Origin: Opitutia bacterium UBA7876
Lineage (GTDB): Bacteria; Verrucomicrobiota; Verrucomicrobiia; Opitutales; Seribacteraceae
Length of the DNA stretch: 63,272 bases
Direction: 5' to 3'
NCBI GenBank assembly: GCA_002500665.1
Contig: DLRY01000019.1
Coordinates: 9,103 to 72,374 of the forward strand
Shown: positions 53,683-63,099 of the stretch, piece after piece
Layout: every line of letters starts with the position of its first letter
Position numbering within the stretch: position 1 is the stretch's first letter
Made by a program: the position numbers and the translations under genes
Notes under the pieces: model-generated
The model's database searches: none
What the model was told of the DNA's origin: nothing
What the model saw: the letters and a program-made list of their open reading frames with translations, nothing else

Positions 53683-54527
53683 CGATGGCCAGAGAGATCA
53701 AGGTTCGCGACCTCGTCGTATCCAACGAAAAGCCCTTTACTCTTTTCGGGGGCATGAACGTACTCGAGTCCAGGGATCTCGCCCTTGAGGTCGCGGCCGC
53801 CTACAAGGATGTCACAGGCAAGCTCGGCATCCCCTACGTTTTCAAGGCATCCTTCGACAAGGCCAACCGTTCCTCCATCTCATCCTTCCGGGGCCCCGGA
53901 TTGAAGAAAGGACTGGAAATCCTCGCCGAGATCAAGGAGACCCATGGGGTTCCGGTCATCTCCGACGTCCACGAACCCCAGCAGGCCGGGCCCGCCGCCG
54001 AGGTCATCGACGTCCTCCAGCTCCCCGCCTTCCTCTGTCGCCAGACCGACCTAGTGTTGGCCCTGGCCGAGACCAGCCGGCCCGTGAACGTTAAGAAAGC
54101 CCAGTTTCTGGCCGCCCATGAGATGGGACATATCATCAAGAAGTTCGAGGAAGCGGGCAATGATCAGCTTCTGCTTTGCGAGCGCGGTTCCTCCTTCGGC
54201 TACAACAACTTGGTCGTCGATCCTCTCAATTTCGGGATCATGAAGCGGACCGGTTGCCCGGTCGTTTTCGACGTCACCCACTCCCTCCAGATTCCCGGCG
54301 GACGGAGCGACTCGGCCGGTGGTCGAAGACAAGCCGTATTCGAGCTCATGCTGGCGGGCATGAGTCAGGGCATAGGAGGGTTGTTCCTAGAGTCTCACCC
54401 CGACCCCGCCCAGGCCAAATGCGACGGACCCTGCGCCCTGCCCCTCGACAAGCTCGAAGACTTTCTTCGACAAGCCAAGGAGATGGACGAATTGGTCAAG
54501 AAGCTCCCCCCGATAATCATCGAGTAG
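53679..54527 (+). CDS. kdsA: 3-deoxy-8-phosphooctulonate (KDO-8-P) synthase
   Basis: The 282-residue protein joins arabinose-5-phosphate and phosphoenolpyruvate to KDO-8-phosphate for LPS inner core. Family marks are FKASFDKANRSSI, PVISDVHEP, LPAFLCRQTDLV, CERGSSFGYNNLVVD and VFDVTHSLQIPGG. The Asn-type or metal-independent versus metal-dependent class is not clear from these motifs. Start is ATG 53679, overlapping the queF stop by four bases; ATG 53685 is an alternative. This shows the organism makes LPS. Confidence 0.96.
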   Translation: MTMAREIKVRDLVVSNEKPFTLFGGMNVLESRDLALEVAAAYKDVTGKLGIPYVFKASFDKANRSSISSFRGPGLKKGLEILAEIKETHGVPVISDVHEPQQAGPAAEVIDVLQLPAFLCRQTDLVLALAETSRPVNVKKAQFLAAHEMGHIIKKFEEAGNDQLLLCERGSSFGYNNLVVDPLNFGIMKRTGCPVVFDVTHSLQIPGGRSDSAGGRRQAVFELMLAGMSQGIGGLFLESHPDPAQAKCDGPCALPLDKLEDFLRQAKEMDELVKKLPPIIIE

Positions 54528-54539
54528 TGGGTTCTGGAA

Positions 54540-55193
54540 ATGCCTGAATCCGGGGAAGATCCCTGGGCCACCCTCGCCCGCTGGTTTCCCGACCTGACGG
54601 AGGAGAACTGGGTCGGGCTCAAGGAATATTGCGAACTTTTGCGTGACTGGAATTCCAAAATCAACCTCGTCTCGCGCAAGGACATGGATCGTCTGGAGCT
54701 CAAGCACCTCGCTCATTGCCTGACCATCACCAAGTTCCTCCGGCTCATGCCCAAGGCCCGCCTGCTCGACGTCGGTACGGGAGGCGGCCTGCCCGGCATT
54801 CCTCTCGCCATCTGCTACCCGCAAGCCCGCTTTACTCTCCTCGACTCGATCGGGAAAAAAGTCATGGCGCTGGACGACATGGTGAGCAAGCTGGATTTGA
54901 AAAACGTCGAGGTTCGACGCGGAAGAGTCGAGGAAATGCCGAAGAAGCGAAGCTACGACTTCGTCATCGGGCGGGCCGTCACCGCTCTCCCCACTTTTTT
55001 CAAATGGGTTCACAACAAGATCGCCAAAGGGGCCAAGCACTCTCCGGCGAACGGAATTCTCTACCTCAAGGGTGGAGATTACTCCGAGGAATTGAGAGGA
55101 ACCGGACCCACCCCCGCCAAGATTTGGAACCTCGACGAGTTGCTCCCCGACGCAGAGCTCGGGGAGAAGTACTTAATTCACTTCAAGATCTAG
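54540..55193 (+). CDS. rsmG: 16S rRNA (guanine-N7)-methyltransferase RsmG
   Basis: The 217-residue protein is an RsmG/GidB SAM methyltransferase, which methylates G527 of 16S rRNA. It has YCELLRDWNSKINLVSRKD and the SAM motif LDVGTGGGLPGIPLAI, then FTLLDSIGKKVMALDD, as expected, with RGRVEEM and IGRAVTALPTFFKW. It ends 4 bases into the sucD gene on the opposite strand. It is the last gene of the plus-strand run hisS to rsmG. Confidence 0.95.
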   Translation: MPESGEDPWATLARWFPDLTEENWVGLKEYCELLRDWNSKINLVSRKDMDRLELKHLAHCLTITKFLRLMPKARLLDVGTGGGLPGIPLAICYPQARFTLLDSIGKKVMALDDMVSKLDLKNVEVRRGRVEEMPKKRSYDFVIGRAVTALPTFFKWVHNKIAKGAKHSPANGILYLKGGDYSEELRGTGPTPAKIWNLDELLPDAELGEKYLIHFKI

Positions 55194-56065
55194 GGATTCC
55201 AGACCCGGAAGAGAGCTTCCGCAATGTGGGAAGGCGTCTCGGCGACCGCAATGCCGGCGTCCTCCATGGCTTCCACTTTGGCTGCGGCCGTTCCCTTGCC
55301 TCCCGACACGATTGCCCCGGCGTGGCCCATGCGCCTGCCCGGAGGAGCGGTCATGCCCGCAATGAAGGCGGCCACCGGCTTGTCGACGTGTTCCTTGACG
55401 TAGGCGGCGGCTTCTTCTTCTGCGGTTCCTCCGATTTCCCCGATCATTATGATTGCTTCGGTCTCGGGGTCCTCGTTGAAGAGTTTGACGCAGTCCAAAT
55501 GATTGGTCCCGTTGATCGGATCCCCACCTATTCCTATGCAGGTGGATTGCCCGTGTCCGGCGCAGGTAATCTGCCAGACCGCCTCGTAGGTGAGAGTACC
55601 TGAGCGCGACACGATGCCCACCTTGCCCGGCTTGTGGATGTAACCGGGCATGATCCCGATCTTGCATTCCCCCGGGGTGATGATCCCCGGGCAATTCGGT
55701 CCGATCAAACGGGTAGACGAAGTGGACAGGCGATCCTTGACTTCCGCCATGTCCCTAACGGGGATGCCCTCGGTGATGGCTATGACGAGAGGTATTTCCG
55801 CATCGATCGCTTCGAGTATCGAGTCCGCGGCGAAGGGCGGAGGGACGTAGATTGCGGCGACGTTGGCACCTTCCTCGTCAACCGCTTCCTGCACGGTATC
55901 GAACACGGGCACGGACTCCTGGAATTGTTGCCCGCCCTTGCCCGGGGTTACCCCGGCCACGACGTTGGTTCCGTATTCCATGCACTGGGTGGTGTGAAAG
56001 CTTCCCGCGCTCCCGGTAATTCCCTGTACGACCAAGCGGGTGTCTTTGTTTACTAATACGCTCAT
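55190..56065 (-). CDS. sucD: Succinyl-CoA synthetase alpha subunit
   Basis: The 291-residue protein is the CoA-binding alpha subunit. It has the CoA-binding N-terminus VQGITGSAGSFHTTQCMEYG, then LIGPNCPGIITP, and the phosphohistidine region RRMGHAGAIVSGGKGTAA. It converts succinyl-CoA to succinate with ATP/GTP formation in the TCA cycle. It is downstream of sucC, on the same strand with a 22-base gap. Confidence 0.97.
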   Translation of the reverse strand: MSVLVNKDTRLVVQGITGSAGSFHTTQCMEYGTNVVAGVTPGKGGQQFQESVPVFDTVQEAVDEEGANVAAIYVPPPFAADSILEAIDAEIPLVIAITEGIPVRDMAEVKDRLSTSSTRLIGPNCPGIITPGECKIGIMPGYIHKPGKVGIVSRSGTLTYEAVWQITCAGHGQSTCIGIGGDPINGTNHLDCVKLFNEDPETEAIIMIGEIGGTAEEEAAAYVKEHVDKPVAAFIAGMTAPPGRRMGHAGAIVSGGKGTAAAKVEAMEDAGIAVAETPSHIAEALFRVWNP

Positions 56066-56087
56066 CTGAAATTTTCCTTTTCTTGGG

Positions 56088-57281
56088 TTAGGCCGATTCG
56101 GCGGCGAGCTTGACTACTTTCTCCGCAGCCTCGGCAAGCGAGTCGGCAGGTTCCAGGGCCAAACCGCTGTCGGCCAGAATTTTTTTGCCCTCTTCCACGT
56201 TGGTGCCCTCCAAACGGACGACGAGCGGAACTTTGAGCTCGAGGTTGCGGGCCGCATTCACGATCCCCGTGGCAATCACGTCGCACTTCATGATTCCACC
56301 GAAGATGTTGACCAGGATGGCTTTCACCGCATCATCGGCGACGAGGATGCGGAATGCGTTTTCCACCTGCTCCTCGGTCGCGCCTCCCCCGACGTCGAGG
56401 AAGTTGGCCGGAGATCCGCCGTAGTGCTTGATGATGTCCATGGTAGCCATGGCCAGACCGGCTCCGTTCACCATGCAGGCCACGCTGCCGTCCAAGGCGA
56501 TGTAGTTGAGGTCGAATTTGGAGGCCTCCACCTCCTTCGGATCTTCCTCAGTCAAGTCCCTGAGCTCGACCACGTCGGGATGGCGGAACAGGGCGTTCGA
56601 GTCGAAATTCACCTTGGCATCGAGGGCCAGAACGTCCCCGGCCGGGGTGGTCACAAGTGGGTTGACCTCAACCTGGGAACAATCCTTTTGCCAGAAAAAG
56701 GCGTAGAGCTTGGTTACCAGCTTGACGCATTGCTTTAAGGAATCTCCCTTAAGCTTCAAACCAAAGGCGACCTGTCTGGCTTGGTAGGGCCGGATGCCCA
56801 AGGTCGGATCGATCAGGACCTTGAGGATTTTCTCAGGCGTCTGCTCGGCCACCTCCTCGATATCCATACCCCCCTCGGTAGAGGCAATGATGACGGGTTG
56901 GGAAGTCGCCCGGTCCATCAGAATGGCCAAGTAGTATTCCTTTTCGATGTCGGTCGCCTCGTTGAAGTAAACCGTGCTCACTTCCTTACCGGCATCGCCG
57001 GTCTGCTTGGTAACGAGGACGTTGCCGAGCATAGCCTCGGCCTTCGCCTTGGCGTCCTCAGGGGTGGACACGACGTGGACCCCTCCCTGGAAGCCATCCT
57101 TGAAGGTTCCCTTGCCTCGTCCGCCGGCATGAATCTGGGCTTTGACCACGATGGACTTGTCCGCCGGCAGGGCGGAGATCGCTTGATCGAATTGCTCCGC
57201 GGACTGGGCGACCGTCCCATTGGGCACGGCCACTCCGGCGTCTGCGAAGAGTTGCTTGGCTTGGTATTCGTGAATGTTCAT
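56088..57281 (-). CDS. sucC: Succinyl-CoA synthetase beta subunit (ADP-forming type)
   Basis: The 397-residue protein is an ATP-grasp beta subunit: MNIHEYQAKQLFADAGVAVP, KAQIHAGGRGKGTFKDG, EVNPLVTTPAGDVLALDAKV and NIFGGIMKCDVIA. It binds nucleotide and completes the sucCD enzyme. I chose ATG 57281; an upstream frame to 57323 has no similarity. The order sucC-sucD is the usual one. Confidence 0.97.
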   Translation of the reverse strand: MNIHEYQAKQLFADAGVAVPNGTVAQSAEQFDQAISALPADKSIVVKAQIHAGGRGKGTFKDGFQGGVHVVSTPEDAKAKAEAMLGNVLVTKQTGDAGKEVSTVYFNEATDIEKEYYLAILMDRATSQPVIIASTEGGMDIEEVAEQTPEKILKVLIDPTLGIRPYQARQVAFGLKLKGDSLKQCVKLVTKLYAFFWQKDCSQVEVNPLVTTPAGDVLALDAKVNFDSNALFRHPDVVELRDLTEEDPKEVEASKFDLNYIALDGSVACMVNGAGLAMATMDIIKHYGGSPANFLDVGGGATEEQVENAFRILVADDAVKAILVNIFGGIMKCDVIATGIVNAARNLELKVPLVVRLEGTNVEEGKKILADSGLALEPADSLAEAAEKVVKLAAESA

Positions 57282-57358
57282 TTTAGAAAGAAGTCCTGTA
57301 GACTGACAGGGAAATGCACGCAATCAAGCCTATTAAGGCTTCATTTCGGGCCTGATCC

Positions 57359-58780
57359 TCAAAAGGGGCCGAGACGGGGTGGATGGGGGTCCATGGAAAA
57401 GACGGAGGCATCGAAACAACGGGCCAGCAAATCGTTTCTGCGGTCCCGGACCAAGGGCTCTTCCCAAAGATTGAGGAACTCCTGAGGGTCGTTTTCCAGG
57501 TCGTAGAACTCGCCCTGGCCGGTCCCGTGATAGACCACGATTTTCTCCTTCTGCGTACGCATCATGCTCCCGTAGGCATCCCCATGGGTCCAGGCGTTGT
57601 AGTATTCGGCAAAGACTTGCTCGTGAACGAACTCGGTCTCCGCCTCCCCCCGCAGCATGGGGAGCAGGCTCTTGCCCTGCATCCTTTGCGGGATCTCCAG
57701 CTCCCCCGCATCGAGAAGCGTGGGGGCCAGGTCGACCAACTCGACCAGACCTCCGATCCGCCGGCCCGCATTCACTGAGCCACCCGGCCAACGGATCACG
57801 AGAGGCACCCGCATCTGGCAATCGTAGAAATGGGGACCCTTGAAGTAGATCCCGTGATCACCCAGCATCTCCCCATGATCGGACATGAAGACGACCAGGG
57901 TGTCGCGGTCCTGACCGGTCTCCCTAAGAGCCTCGAGGATTCTCCCTACCTGATCGTCGATGAGGGATATCATGGCCATGTAGGCGGCGTAAACCTGCCT
58001 GCGGTCGTCGTCCGTCATGGCTCCGGTATGGAATTCCCCCGGGTTATCGTGGGCCCACTCCCGATCCAGTTTCTGGAAAGTGGTCTGACGCTGCGCTTCG
58101 GCGGGATGAACCGAGGGAAGGGGCATCTCCTCGACGGGAAAACGCTCCAGGTATTCGGCGGGCGGGTCGAAGGGATGATGCGGGTCAAAGCAGTTGAAGC
58201 TGAAGAACCAGGGCCTTCCCTCGTTTGCCCGGATGAACTCGATCGTCTTATCGGCGCACCAGGTGGTTTGATGAAACTCCGCCGGCGGCCCGCCCCGCAC
58301 GTAGGGACTCCGCTCCTCCTCAAGCAACCCATCCCAAGTCTTGCCCTTCTCCGCAAGCCACTGGGTGTAGGCGTTCTCAGGCCAGTCGGGCTGGGGGTGG
58401 TGGGACCAGAAGAAATCATCGTAGCCATCGTCGGTCCGCTCCTCCACCTTTCCGTCCGAGCAGGAGGCGAGATGCAGCTTACCCGCCAGTCCGCAACGGT
58501 ACCCGGCATCCCTGAAGAGCTTGGAAACCAGGACCTCGTCCTTCGGTATGCTCTGCCCGTTCTGCCTGCAGCCGGTAGTCCTCGGGTAGCGCCCGGTCAG
58601 AAAGGAGGCGCGGCTTGGAGAGCAGACGGGGCTCTGGCAAAAAGCGTTGGAAAAGGAGGTCCCCTCTCCGATGAAGGCATCGAGGATCGGCGTAGAGGCA
58701 TGGGGATTTCCGAGGGCCCCGATGGTATCATACCTTTGCTGGTCGGTGCAGATCCAGAGGACGTTGGGTTGTTTGGCCAT
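57359..58780 (-). CDS. Type I sulfatase without signal peptide
   Basis: The 473-residue protein has NVLWICTDQQRYDTIGALGN, the formylglycine motif CSPSRASFLTGRYPR (Cys53) and the later VVFMSDHGEMLGDHGIYFKG metal site. The N-terminus (MAKQPNVLWICTDQQ) begins directly with the catalytic core and has no signal, so it is probably cytoplasmic, acting on imported sulfated sugars. It is divergent from an MFS transporter across 114 bases, which suggests an import-and-desulfation unit. The other two sulfatases here are secreted. Exact substrate unknown. Confidence 0.92.
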   Translation of the reverse strand: MAKQPNVLWICTDQQRYDTIGALGNPHASTPILDAFIGEGTSFSNAFCQSPVCSPSRASFLTGRYPRTTGCRQNGQSIPKDEVLVSKLFRDAGYRCGLAGKLHLASCSDGKVEERTDDGYDDFFWSHHPQPDWPENAYTQWLAEKGKTWDGLLEEERSPYVRGGPPAEFHQTTWCADKTIEFIRANEGRPWFFSFNCFDPHHPFDPPAEYLERFPVEEMPLPSVHPAEAQRQTTFQKLDREWAHDNPGEFHTGAMTDDDRRQVYAAYMAMISLIDDQVGRILEALRETGQDRDTLVVFMSDHGEMLGDHGIYFKGPHFYDCQMRVPLVIRWPGGSVNAGRRIGGLVELVDLAPTLLDAGELEIPQRMQGKSLLPMLRGEAETEFVHEQVFAEYYNAWTHGDAYGSMMRTQKEKIVVYHGTGQGEFYDLENDPQEFLNLWEEPLVRDRRNDLLARCFDASVFSMDPHPPRLGPF

Positions 58781-58894
58781 GCCTTAGGTAGAAACGGCTT
58801 GCCTGTTCCTTGGCAAGAGAGTTTGCAAGTAGGTTGACTTTTACATGAACCCGAACCGGCCAGAAAAAACACCCACAGGGATTGCGAGCCCTCA

Positions 58895-60244
58895 ATGAGC
58901 GAGGAAGAGGAAAAAAGGAAGCAGGCCCGCAGAAACCTTGGTTTCTTCATTTGTTTCCGCATGTTCTTCAACGCCAGGTTCTACTACCCGGTCTACGCCC
59001 TGCTCTTTCTCGAGCACGGCCTGACCTGGGAGGACTTCGGGATCCTCAACGGCATCTGGGCCATCACCATCATCCTGCTGGAGGTCCCCTCCGGGGCCTT
59101 TGCCGACACCCTGGGAAGAAAGAGACTGCTCGTGCTGGCGGGAATCTGCATGGTCGTCGAGATGTTGGCCCTCCTGCTCGCGCCCATGGACGGGAGCGCC
59201 TGGGTTTTCTGGCTCTTCGTCCTCAACAGGATCATCAGCGGGGTGGCGGAGGCGGCAGCCAGCGGGGCCGACGAGGCCTTGGCCTACGACTCTCTCAAGG
59301 AAGCGGGCCTGGAAAAGGAATGGGGCAAGGCTCTCGAGAAAGCCCAGCGCTTTACCTCCCTCGCCTTCTTCTTCGCCATGATGACCGGTTCAGCCTTCTA
59401 CGACTCCAGTTTCGTCAACGGTTGTCTCGAGGCTCTCGGGTTCAGCCTGACCGTATCCGCCCAAACGATGGTCAAGGCGCCCATCTTCCTGACCTTCCTT
59501 TCCTCTCTTGTCGTCCTTGGGGCGGCTCTCGGTCTTCGCGAAAGCGCATCTCGGGAGAACCGTTTCGCCTGGACGGCGGTACGCGCATCGCTTCGCAAAA
59601 CCAGGGAAGCCGGTTCCTGGATCTGGTCCGGAGCCCTGCCTTTCGGGATCATCATGGCGGCCATGGTCCTGGACAACGTAATCCGGCAGTTCCTGACCAT
59701 TGCCAGCGCCTACTGGAACGTGATCGGGCTTCCCCTCGCAACCTTCGGCCTGGTCGCCTCGGGGATGTCCCTGATGGGGTTCTTCACCCCCCGCCTGGCA
59801 AGGCTCATGGCGGAACGCAATTCCCCCACCGCAAACTTCTTCATTCTGTCGGGCATTCTGACCCTGGGCCTCTTTGGAATCGGGTATGCCGTTCCCCTCT
59901 GGGGCATCCTGCCCGCCGTTCTGCTCTATGCCTCCATGCAGGCCCTGAACTACCTCGTCAGCCGCTATCTCAACGAGCAGGCCCCGTCCGAACAGCGGGC
60001 AACCGTCCTCAGCTTCCGGGGACTGGCCACGAACCTTTCCTACGGGGCCGTGTCCATCCTCTACTCCGCCCTGATCGCCTGGATCAAGGCCGGGGAAACC
60101 GATTCCCATGCCTGGGGCAGGGCAATGAACAAGCAGGACGCGGTCTTCGTGGAGGCTCTGGGCTGGTTCCCCTGGTATTTCATCGTCAGCTTCATTCTCG
60201 TCGTTTTCCTGCATCGCCTTCGTTTTGCAAAAAAACCGGCCTGA
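58895..60244 (+). CDS. MFS transporter
   Basis: The 449-residue protein has about 12 hydrophobic helices and the loop motif GAFADTLGRKRLLVLAG (D-x3-GRK-R), typical of the major facilitator superfamily. It begins with an acidic-basic cytoplasmic tail (MSEEEEKRKQARR). Substrate cannot be read. Divergent placement next to the cytoplasmic sulfatase suggests uptake of a sulfated or desulfated sugar; this is inferred from position only. Confidence 0.9.
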   Translation: MSEEEEKRKQARRNLGFFICFRMFFNARFYYPVYALLFLEHGLTWEDFGILNGIWAITIILLEVPSGAFADTLGRKRLLVLAGICMVVEMLALLLAPMDGSAWVFWLFVLNRIISGVAEAAASGADEALAYDSLKEAGLEKEWGKALEKAQRFTSLAFFFAMMTGSAFYDSSFVNGCLEALGFSLTVSAQTMVKAPIFLTFLSSLVVLGAALGLRESASRENRFAWTAVRASLRKTREAGSWIWSGALPFGIIMAAMVLDNVIRQFLTIASAYWNVIGLPLATFGLVASGMSLMGFFTPRLARLMAERNSPTANFFILSGILTLGLFGIGYAVPLWGILPAVLLYASMQALNYLVSRYLNEQAPSEQRATVLSFRGLATNLSYGAVSILYSALIAWIKAGETDSHAWGRAMNKQDAVFVEALGWFPWYFIVSFILVVFLHRLRFAKKPA

Positions 60245-60294
60245 GAGCCCTTCTTGCTTGAAGCGCAGGCAACCGTCCCAACAATAGCCCGCCT

Positions 60295-61572
60295 ATGAAA
60301 ACAAGATTTCTCATCGCCTTTCTTGCGGGCTCCCTTGGGGGCGCCGCGCTTCACGCCCTCGACTGGAACCAATACCGGGGCCTGCAGTCGGACAACAAGA
60401 CGACCGAGACCCTCGCATCGACCGATTTCCTCGGAAAGTCGAACTCCCTCAAGTGGAAGGCTCCGACCCCTCTGGGCTTCAGTTCCTTCGCCGTGGTCGG
60501 AAGCAAGGCCTACACCATGGTTGCGGAGGAGGACGAGGACGGCCTCATGCGGGAGGTTTGCATTGCCCTCGACCTCCAGACCGGCAAGCGGGCCTGGAGC
60601 GCCTGGCTGACCGTCATGGATTACAAGAGCGGAGGCGGGAATGCCGGAACCAGCGACAACAAGGGCGGAGACGGACCCCGCTCCACTCCCTCTGTCTTCG
60701 GCGACAAGGTATGGGTCTATGATTCCGACATGAACCTCCATTGCCTGTCCGCCAAGGACGGCAAGAGCCTATGGAAGGTCAGGGTCCTCAAGGATCACGG
60801 CGGCGCCAACATCAAGTGGAAGAATGCCTCCGCCCCGCTGGTCGTGGACGACCTGGTCATCGTTTACGGCGGAGGCCAAGGCCAGAGCTTTCTTGCCTTC
60901 GACCGGGAATCCGGAAAATTGGCCTGGAAGAGCGGCAGCGAGACCGCGACCCACGCCACCCCCATCACCGCCACCATCCACGGAGTGAGACAAGTCATTT
61001 TCTTCTGCGCCTCCGGACTGGTCTCCGTCGACCCGAAGTCGGGAGCGGAATTGTGGAGGCAAAAGTTTCCCTTCAAAGTCTCGACGGCGGCCTCCCCCGT
61101 AGTCGCGGGAGACCTCGTCTACTGTTCCGCGGGCTACGGCGTAGGCGCGGGCCTGTACCGGATCGTCAAGAAGGGAAACCGGATGAGCAGCGAGGAGGTC
61201 TGGAGGAAGGCCAACGATATGTTCAACCACTGGAGCACCCCCATTTATCACGAAGGTCACCTCTACGGGATGTTCGGCTTCAAGAAATACGGCCAGGGTC
61301 CCCTCCAGTGCATAGAATTGGAATCCGGAGAAATCAAGTGGAGCCAGGACGGCTATGGCCCAGGCAACGTCATCCTCTCGGGAGACAAGCTGATCGCCCT
61401 TTCCGATATCGGCGAGCTGGCGGTGGTGGCGGCAACCCCGTCCAAGTATACGGAGCTTTCCCGGAGCAAGGTCATAACCGGCAAGTGCTGGAGCACCCCG
61501 GTATTCAGCAACGGCTTGGTCCTCGCCAGGAGCACCAAGGAGGCCATCTGCCTGCAGGTAGGCAGCCGCTGA
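60295..61572 (+). CDS. Secreted PQQ-like beta-propeller protein
   Basis: The 425-residue protein has a signal peptide (MKTRFLIAFLAGSLGGAAL) and PQQ-type propeller blades with the tryptophan-docking pattern: ALDLQTGKRAWSAW, CLSAKDGKSLWKV, AFDRESGKLAWKSG, SVDPKSGAELWRQ and CIELESGEIKWSQ. About seven to eight blades are expected. It starts with DWNQYRGLQSDN, as in PVC PQQ-like proteins. No quinoprotein dehydrogenase disulfide or metal site is visible, so it is more likely a binding or scaffold propeller than a PQQ enzyme. Its stop abuts that of the opposite gene. Confidence 0.9.
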   Translation: MKTRFLIAFLAGSLGGAALHALDWNQYRGLQSDNKTTETLASTDFLGKSNSLKWKAPTPLGFSSFAVVGSKAYTMVAEEDEDGLMREVCIALDLQTGKRAWSAWLTVMDYKSGGGNAGTSDNKGGDGPRSTPSVFGDKVWVYDSDMNLHCLSAKDGKSLWKVRVLKDHGGANIKWKNASAPLVVDDLVIVYGGGQGQSFLAFDRESGKLAWKSGSETATHATPITATIHGVRQVIFFCASGLVSVDPKSGAELWRQKFPFKVSTAASPVVAGDLVYCSAGYGVGAGLYRIVKKGNRMSSEEVWRKANDMFNHWSTPIYHEGHLYGMFGFKKYGQGPLQCIELESGEIKWSQDGYGPGNVILSGDKLIALSDIGELAVVAATPSKYTELSRSKVITGKCWSTPVFSNGLVLARSTKEAICLQVGSR

Positions 61573-62346
61573 CTATTTGGAAAAGAGAATCCGGTCGACC
61601 TTGCCGTCCGTTCTCTCGATCACCAGGTCGTAGTAGTCCCCGCCCTGGCCCAGGACGTAGTCCTTCCAGAGGTAGCTCATTTGCCTGAACTCCGAACTGG
61701 ATCCCTTCTTGGAGGAATCGGGCGGACGCCCAACCAGCTCGAAAAGGACTTCCTTGTCCACCACCCGGGCAAACATGCCCTCCCCCTTCAGCTTGACGTC
61801 CCAAGTCCTCAGCGTGCGTGCGTTCTTGCGGTTTTGCAGGATTCTTAGATCGGCCTGCAGTTTGCGGATCTGCCCCTTGGCCCGGGAAGCGATGGGGCTA
61901 TCCGGATATTTCTCCAGAAAGCCCTCGAAAAGCAGGATGGCCGCACCGGCCTCCAGGCCCTTGGCTCTCTCGTAAATTTCCCGGTATTCGGCCGAGCCGA
62001 TCTTTCTTAGGGCGGCGAGGGAATCCTTTGAGTCCTTGACTTGCTTTCGATAGGTCTGCACCGCGGTGGTCAATTCCAGGATCTTAAGCTCGAGCGACTC
62101 TATGGTCTCGTTCTTGACCGACAGTTCCGACTCGGCTTCGGCCAAGCCTTCCCTTGCCTGATCGAGTTCCTCCGCCAAGGCCAGCTTGCGTGATTCCTCC
62201 TCTGCCAGCAGGCGCTCGTGCTCCTCCTTGGGCACGGTTTCCACCGTCGCCTCGGGCTTAGGGCTCGTGGAGGGCTTGTTTTTCGGCTCGTCCTCCCCGC
62301 AACCGAGAAAAACAAAGGCAAGAAAGCAGCAAATGAACGTCTTCAT
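61573..62346 (-). CDS. Coiled-coil lipoprotein
   Basis: The 257-residue protein has the lipobox FLGC (Cys16) in MKTFICCFLAFVFLGC, a Pro/Glu linker, and a coiled coil (about 40-115: ERLLAEEESRKLALAEELD and ESLELKILELTTAVQTY). It then has a globular part with LLFEGFLEKYPDSPIASRAK, a TPR/Sel1-like helix pair. Function unknown; it is likely anchored in the outer or inner membrane with its body in the periplasm. The frame extends to 62631 through the tRNA; the lipobox shows the start at 62346. Confidence 0.85.
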   Translation of the reverse strand: MKTFICCFLAFVFLGCGEDEPKNKPSTSPKPEATVETVPKEEHERLLAEEESRKLALAEELDQAREGLAEAESELSVKNETIESLELKILELTTAVQTYRKQVKDSKDSLAALRKIGSAEYREIYERAKGLEAGAAILLFEGFLEKYPDSPIASRAKGQIRKLQADLRILQNRKNARTLRTWDVKLKGEGMFARVVDKEVLFELVGRPPDSSKKGSSSEFRQMSYLWKDYVLGQGGDYYDLVIERTDGKVDRILFSK

Positions 62347-62447
62347 GGAACATTCCCATAGCGAAAGAAAACGATCGGCTTGGCAAGAGGAATTGAACTT
62401 GCCCGTTCCAAGTCTCTTGAGGTATGGGTTAGGACTCTTTCTTTCGT

Positions 62448-62524
62448 CGGGTCGTAGCTCAGCCTGGTAGAGCGCTGCGTTCGGGACGCAGAGGTCGCTG
62501 GTTCGAATCCAGTCGACCCGACCA
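62448..62524 (+). tRNA. tRNA-Pro(CGG)
   Basis: The 77-base gene folds as a normal tRNA. The acceptor arm CGGGTCG (62448-62454) pairs with CGACCCG (62514-62520). The D-arm region is AGCTCAGCCTGGTAGAGC, the anticodon stem-loop is CTGCG-TTCGGGA-CGCAG with anticodon CGG (codon CCG, proline), and the T-loop is GGTTCGAATCC. The encoded tail is A73-CCA (62521-62524). The C1 start is as in other bacterial tRNA-Pro. Confidence 0.96.
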
Positions 62525-62578
62525 AATATCACTCTTCCTGCTTGCCCATTATCAACAGCCCCCCAATAAATCCTCCTT

Positions 62579-63037
62579 ATGAAGAAGAGCAAATCCAGCC
62601 TGGAAACCCTCAAGGCCGTCCGGCGCAACACCGCCTACACCCAGAGCCGCACGCTTTCCCTCGTCTACTGCGTTTTGCTCGTCGGGGTGATCGGGCTCCT
62701 TGTCTTCGCAGCAACCAATGAACAGCCATTCAACCACCGGCTGGCCTGGCTGTTCGCCGGGATCCTCGCCGGGGTCGCGGCCAGCGCCTGCCTTTATCAC
62801 TACCTTGTCGCTCATTACGACCAATCCGATGCCCTTCTGCAGGTAGCCAAGTTTCAGGAAAGGTCGATCCGCACGCGCAACGACGCCGTCGCCCTGGTGG
62901 AAAAAATCAGGGAAGAGGTAAGCGAGGAGGAAGAGGCTGCTGCCGGGCCGGAAAACGCGGAGCAGGCCTCGGCCGAAGAGACTTCCGAGCCCGTTCCCGA
63001 GAAGGAAACGACTCCCGAGTCGGAAGAGGAAAGTTGA
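62579..63037 (+). CDS. Hypothetical two-helix membrane protein
   Basis: I do not recognise this 152-residue protein. It has a basic N-terminus (MKKSKSSLETLKAVRRNTAY), two membrane helices (about 28-46, LVYCVLLVGVIGLLVF; about 56-76, LAWLFAGILAGVAASACLY) and a long acidic C-terminus of Glu/Ala/Pro (EEVSEEEEAAAGPENAEQAS). The tail should be disordered and cytoplasmic or periplasmic. It follows tRNA-Pro by about 55 bases. Reading frame and start are clear. Confidence 0.75.
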   Translation: MKKSKSSLETLKAVRRNTAYTQSRTLSLVYCVLLVGVIGLLVFAATNEQPFNHRLAWLFAGILAGVAASACLYHYLVAHYDQSDALLQVAKFQERSIRTRNDAVALVEKIREEVSEEEEAAAGPENAEQASAEETSEPVPEKETTPESEEES

Positions 63038-63099
63038 ATTCCCCTCAGGTCTCCTACCCTGTGCGTGGGTGAGAAACCATAAGCCTTTCGAGGAAACGC

